Positions 13,569-16,305 of a stretch of 16,305 nt of DNA are shown one piece after another. The stretch is from DATLYB01 sp964502525 (lineage in GTDB: Bacteria > Bacteroidota > Bacteroidia > Chitinophagales > CAIOSU01): contig CAZCXH010000111.1 of assembly GCA_964502525.1 (NCBI GenBank), positions 1 through 16,305 of the forward strand, written 5' to 3'. A model generated the notes under the pieces. It worked only from the letters and a program-made list of their open reading frames with translations, was not told the origin of the DNA and did not search any database. A program made the position numbers and the translations under genes. How positions within the stretch are numbered: position 1 is the stretch's first letter; the number at the start of each line of letters is the position of its first letter.

Positions 13569-15278
13569 ATGATAAACAACAACAATTCATTCGATTGGAA
13601 AAAGATACTGGAATACGGCATGGTATTTATTGTATCCTTCCTGTTTTTTGCCTACTACCAGTTTCAAACCAAGTTCCTTCCGGAAACTGACGGTTATTAC
13701 CACATCAAAATCGCCTACCTGATGCGTGAAATGGGGTTTCTCTCCAATTTCAAGTGGGCGCACCTCAGCCTGTGGCGCGACAATTTCTCCGATAAGGAAT
13801 TTTTATTCCACGTCTGGCTGATCCCCTTCACCTATTTCAAAGATCTTGCATTCGGAGGCAAAATCGCCACCGTGACGATGGCGGCTATTGTATTCACATC
13901 GTTCTACGCGGTGCTACGCCTGAACAACGTGGCTTACCCCTGGTTCTGGTTGCTGGTGCTCTCAGCCTCTGGCGGTTTTTTCCTCTACCGCGTCAATGTT
14001 CCGCGTCCGCAGGGGCTTTCAATCGTCTTTGTATTATGGACCATCCATTTCCTGATCAACCGGAAGCTTATTCACCTCGCGATACTTTGCTTCTTATACA
14101 CATACAGCTATACGGCATTTCACCTTCCGTTCATATTCGCCATGATTATCTCGACTTATCTTTTCATTTTCGAAAAGGAACTCGACTGGAAGACTCCTGC
14201 CGTTGCCGCAGCCGCCACGCTTGCCGGCATGATGCTTTCGCCTTTCTTTCCGGACAACTGGCGGTTATTTTTCCTGCAAAATTTTTACATTTTGTATAAA
14301 GGCTCCGGTGAGGAAGCCATCCTGCACATGGGCGGGGAGTTCTGGCCAATGGACACCCGCGCTGTCATCAAAGTGAACACGGCCGTTGTGATCTCTTTCG
14401 TGGCAGCATTTTTCACAGCCATTTACTCTCCGGTGAAATGGGGGCGCGAAGTGAAATCAATTTTTCTTATCGCCCTATCGCTGATATTCCTCACCTGCAA
14501 TTCCAAACGGTTTGCGGAATACTCCGTGCCGGTGACGCTGATGTTTTGCGCATTCTTTTTCAGCCCCTATCTGAAGAACCTTTTGATCCAGCAGGTGAAT
14601 TTCAATAAAGCTATGCTGGCGGGAGCGCTTGCCATGTTTGTGCTGATAGCTCTCAGCGTTAATTCATATAACAACACGGTTGGTGAATTCGGGGCGGGGC
14701 CCTCCGGGCTGGAGCCTGCCGCATTGTGGCTGAAGGAAAATACAGAGGATGATGAGTTGGTTTATACGGGCGATTGGGACGATGGCCCGGAGTTGCTTTT
14801 CTTCAACCACAAAAACAGATACCTCGTTTTCCTCGACCCCAACTTCATGTATTACTGGGATCCTGAAGTGTGGAAAAGGTGGGATGCGTGTTCCAACGGA
14901 CGGTTGGGTGATGAGACTTTTGACGTGCTTAAAAATGAGTTCAAAGTGCGGTATGGCGTGGCAACAAGCGATTTCTCCGGTCTCAGGCGGATCATAGAAA
15001 AGGACGAACGCATGAAAATAGTTTTTGATTCACCTCACGCATACGTATTCAGGCTTGACACCACTCAAACCAACGCGGTTGCGAAAGCCGCATTCGTTCC
15101 CCCGGGCATTGACGATGTCAAGCGGTTCTTCATAGAAGAGGAGCGCCTGGATGAAAAGCGGGCGCAGGAACGGGCGGAATTGTTCATAGCGTTTTATGAT
15201 TCCAACGGCTGGGAAACCGGCAAAGGCAGGATGAGCGACTGGAAGCCGGAAGCCCAGCGGTCGCTGACATGGGAGTGA
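13569..15278 (+). CDS. Polytopic membrane protein, possible GT-C-fold glycosyltransferase
   Basis: A 569-residue inner-membrane protein with about ten to eleven hydrophobic helices up to about residue 370 (for example GMVFIVSFLFFAYY at 17-30, ATVTMAAIVFTSFYAVL, FWLLVLSASGGFFLY, AMLAGALAMFVLIALSV), then a soluble C-terminal part of about 190 residues. After the first helix comes ETDGYYHIKIAYLMRE (39-54). An acidic pair followed by YYH in the first external loop recalls the DxD-YYH/YHLR region of STT3/oligosaccharyltransferase and other GT-C enzymes. The tail begins LEPAALWLKENTEDDELVYT and has DWDDGPELLFF and FLDPNFMYYW, a form often seen in GT-C-like proteins. I therefore infer a lipid-linked-sugar transferase or related envelope protein, substrate unknown; an uncharacterised membrane protein of another kind remains possible. 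No sugar-nucleotide genes are adjacent. Confidence 0.7.
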   Translation: MINNNNSFDWKKILEYGMVFIVSFLFFAYYQFQTKFLPETDGYYHIKIAYLMREMGFLSNFKWAHLSLWRDNFSDKEFLFHVWLIPFTYFKDLAFGGKIATVTMAAIVFTSFYAVLRLNNVAYPWFWLLVLSASGGFFLYRVNVPRPQGLSIVFVLWTIHFLINRKLIHLAILCFLYTYSYTAFHLPFIFAMIISTYLFIFEKELDWKTPAVAAAATLAGMMLSPFFPDNWRLFFLQNFYILYKGSGEEAILHMGGEFWPMDTRAVIKVNTAVVISFVAAFFTAIYSPVKWGREVKSIFLIALSLIFLTCNSKRFAEYSVPVTLMFCAFFFSPYLKNLLIQQVNFNKAMLAGALAMFVLIALSVNSYNNTVGEFGAGPSGLEPAALWLKENTEDDELVYTGDWDDGPELLFFNHKNRYLVFLDPNFMYYWDPEVWKRWDACSNGRLGDETFDVLKNEFKVRYGVATSDFSGLRRIIEKDERMKIVFDSPHAYVFRLDTTQTNAVAKAAFVPPGIDDVKRFFIEEERLDEKRAQERAELFIAFYDSNGWETGKGRMSDWKPEAQRSLTWE

Positions 15279-15536
15279 TTTTCCTTATTTGATTTTGGAA
15301 TCATAGTCCTTTTCTGCCGCGAAATTTCCGCTTTTCAGGCTTCGTTGTTTCAATCATACGCTTCCGTTCCAGCGTTTTCAGCCCCGGAAGCCGAATAAAT
15401 TTCCAACTATTTCGTGAATAATTTCCAGCTATTTCATCCCTTACGAAATTGTTGCCAATTAATAATTCCAGGCGATTGCCGCCCATTTCCTGCGCTGCTT
15501 CATGCTTAAATTATTTTTAAAGTGACGCAAAACCAC
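15279..15536. other. Intergenic region, no supported gene
   Basis: 258 bases. It contains a weak hairpin (tgatt-ttgg-aatca) at about 15290-15303 that could end the upstream transcript, and a degenerate tandem pair with a 22-base period (atttccaactatttcgtg at 15399, atttccagctatttcatc at 15421). A minus-strand open frame of 61 codons (15301-15486) has a basic, unrecognised sequence and no support; it may be chance or a remnant. Confidence 0.5.
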
Positions 15537-15567
15537 TTGCTCGGGTTTCCATTTCTTTCTACGTTTG
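15537..15567 (+). promoter_or_regulatory. Bacteroidota-type promoter for the Asn-rich protein
   Basis: TTG at 15537-15539, a 20-base spacer, then TACGTTTG at 15560-15567, which fits the Bacteroidota primary sigma consensus TTTG / TAnnTTTG with correct spacing. The start codon at 15617 lies about 50 bases further on, leaving an AT-rich leader of roughly 40-45 bases (tttaattatttaattcaaaa). It indicates that the gene has its own promoter and does not depend on the membrane-protein gene upstream. Confidence 0.6.
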
Positions 15568-15616
15568 CCTGCGTGGTTATTTTAATTATTTAATTCAAAA
15601 ACTAAAACATCAACTT

Positions 15617-16305
15617 ATGAAATCCTTAAGCCTAATCAAAGCCGGATTGTTGACGTTGTTTGTTGCTTTCTCGGGCGCGTTGTTTGCCCAGAATAACAAT
15701 AACAACTGGAACAACAATAATAATAACAATAACCGCTCCTGCGCGGGAGTGAGTTGCAATGACCATGACTGGTGCACCAAAGACTGGTGCAACCGCGGTC
15801 AATGCTATAATGTGCCGATAGCAGGTTGCGGAAATGGCAACAACAATAACAACAACCACAACGGAAACAACAACAACAACAACTGGAACAACAACAATAA
15901 CCACAACGGAAACAACAACAACAATAACTGGAACAACAACAATAACCACAACGGAAACAACAACAATAACAACTGGAACAACAACAATAACCACAACGGA
16001 AACAACAACAATAACTGGAACAACAACAATAACCACAACGGAAACAACAACAATAATAACAGCAGATGCTCCAGAACAAGTGATTGCAACGACCGTGATG
16101 CCTGCACGAAAGACTGGTGCAACCGCGGACAGTGCTATAACGAGCGGATAACAACAGGCTCCTGCGGTAACAACAATCACAACGGAAACAATAACAACAA
16201 CTGGAACAACAATAACAACAACTGGAACAATAACAACAACTGGAATAACAATAACAACAACTGGAACAATAACAACAACTGGAATAACAATAACAACAAC
16301 TGGAA
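15617..16305 (+). CDS. Secreted Asn/Trp-repeat protein with two Cys-rich modules (partial, runs off window)
   Basis: An open frame starting ATG at 15617 with no stop before the window end; 229 complete codons are visible. Residues 1-24 form a Sec signal peptide (MKSLSLIKAGLLTLFVAFSG, then ALFA|Q). The mature protein is mostly asparagine. A first Cys module (Cys42, 47, 53, 58, 63, 71; core CNDHDWCTKDWCNRGQCYN) and a second (Cys151, 157, 163, 168, 173, 183; core CNDRDACTKDWCNRGQCYN) flank a repeat of H-N-G-N6-W-N5 with a 14-15-residue period (81-148). After the second module the pattern becomes W-N6-W-N5 alternating (196-229). The Cys cores resemble the C-D-C-T-x-D-x-C-x-x-G-x-C repeats of secreted bacterial proteins. 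I recognise no named family. It could be a structural surface or matrix protein. The C-terminus, and so any T9SS domain, is unseen. AAC codons dominate the repeats. Confidence 0.82.
   Translation, partial: MKSLSLIKAGLLTLFVAFSGALFAQNNNNNWNNNNNNNNRSCAGVSCNDHDWCTKDWCNRGQCYNVPIAGCGNGNNNNNNHNGNNNNNNWNNNNNHNGNNNNNNWNNNNNHNGNNNNNNWNNNNNHNGNNNNNWNNNNNHNGNNNNNNSRCSRTSDCNDRDACTKDWCNRGQCYNERITTGSCGNNNHNGNNNNNWNNNNNNWNNNNNWNNNNNNWNNNNNWNNNNNNW
15857..16036 (+). repeat. In-frame tandem repeat, about 45-bp unit (HNG-N-W-N)
   Basis: Units begin at the CAC codons 15857, 15902, 15947 and 15992, and a fifth partial unit begins at 16034. The first three are 45 bp and the fourth is 42 bp, one Asn codon shorter. 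DNA identity between units is very high, with only AAC/AAT exchanges. The pattern encodes His-Asn-Gly, a run of Asn, Trp, a run of Asn. Confidence 0.88.
16202..16305 (+). repeat. In-frame tandem repeat, 39-bp super-unit (W-N6-W-N5), continues past window
   Basis: TGG codons at 16202, 16223, 16241, 16262, 16280 and 16301 are spaced 21, 18, 21, 18 and 21 bases apart, so Trp is followed alternately by six and five Asn. The two-step super-unit is 39 bp (13 residues) and reaches the last base of the window, so the number of copies is unknown. Confidence 0.88.

Noticed and set aside
15301..15486. Minus-strand open frame of 61 codons
   Set aside because: Basic, unrecognised sequence crossing a degenerate tandem repeat, with no signal or plausible leader; not called as a gene.
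15632..16180. Long minus-strand and other-frame plus-strand open frames (Val-rich, Cys-rich, Leu-rich or Thr-rich) over the right-end repeat
   Set aside because: They are by-products of the AAC/AAT repeat read in other frames. Only the plus frame starting at 15617 has a signal peptide, a promoter at proper distance and duplicated Cys modules.
15857..16305. CRISPR-like regular repeats
   Set aside because: Units are directly abutting, vary in length by whole codons, have no unique spacers and code for one continuous protein repeat.

Overview
The window looks like a chromosomal segment of a Bacteroidota bacterium, probably an environmental member of the Chitinophagales/Sphingobacteriales/Cytophagales type; no finer placement is possible from the sequence. 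The reasons are two secreted proteins with C-terminal type IX secretion (T9SS) sorting domains, a TamL-type BamA-like outer-membrane lipoprotein, promoter elements of the Bacteroidota form TTG-N20-TAnnTTTG, absence of strong Shine-Dalgarno sequences, and palindrome-rich intergenic repeats. No rRNA, tRNA, CRISPR array, transposase or phage gene was found.

Layout. 1-617: gene-free, rich in inverted repeats. 618-770 (-): a 50-residue predicted lipoprotein, divergent from 861-2222 (+), the peptidoglycan-recycling ligase Mpl. 2277-3425 (-): a ChrA-type chromate/anion transporter, convergent with mpl. 3576-5873 (+): TamL. 5882-8668 (-) and 9139-12789 (-): two large secreted multidomain proteins with different beta-propeller heads (kelch; PQQ sugar-dehydrogenase-like) but the same tail of repeated Cys-rich 'DCNG' plus Ig-like modules and a T9SS signal. 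8669-9138 and 12790-13568: gene-poor, with palindromes and a 23-bp tandem repeat. 13569-15278 (+): a polytopic membrane protein with an STT3-like (GT-C) first-loop motif. 15617 to the window end (+): an open-ended secreted protein made of Asn runs punctuated by Trp, with two copies of a Cys-rich module.

Functionally most of the window concerns the cell envelope: wall recycling (Mpl), outer-membrane biogenesis (TamL), and export of large surface or secreted proteins (two T9SS clients, one Asn-rich protein). The genes are mostly single transcription units in mixed orientation, so no classical operon is evident. The most unusual item is the Asn/Trp repeat protein at the right edge; its C-terminus lies outside the window. 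The next is the module family shared by the two neighbouring T9SS clients.
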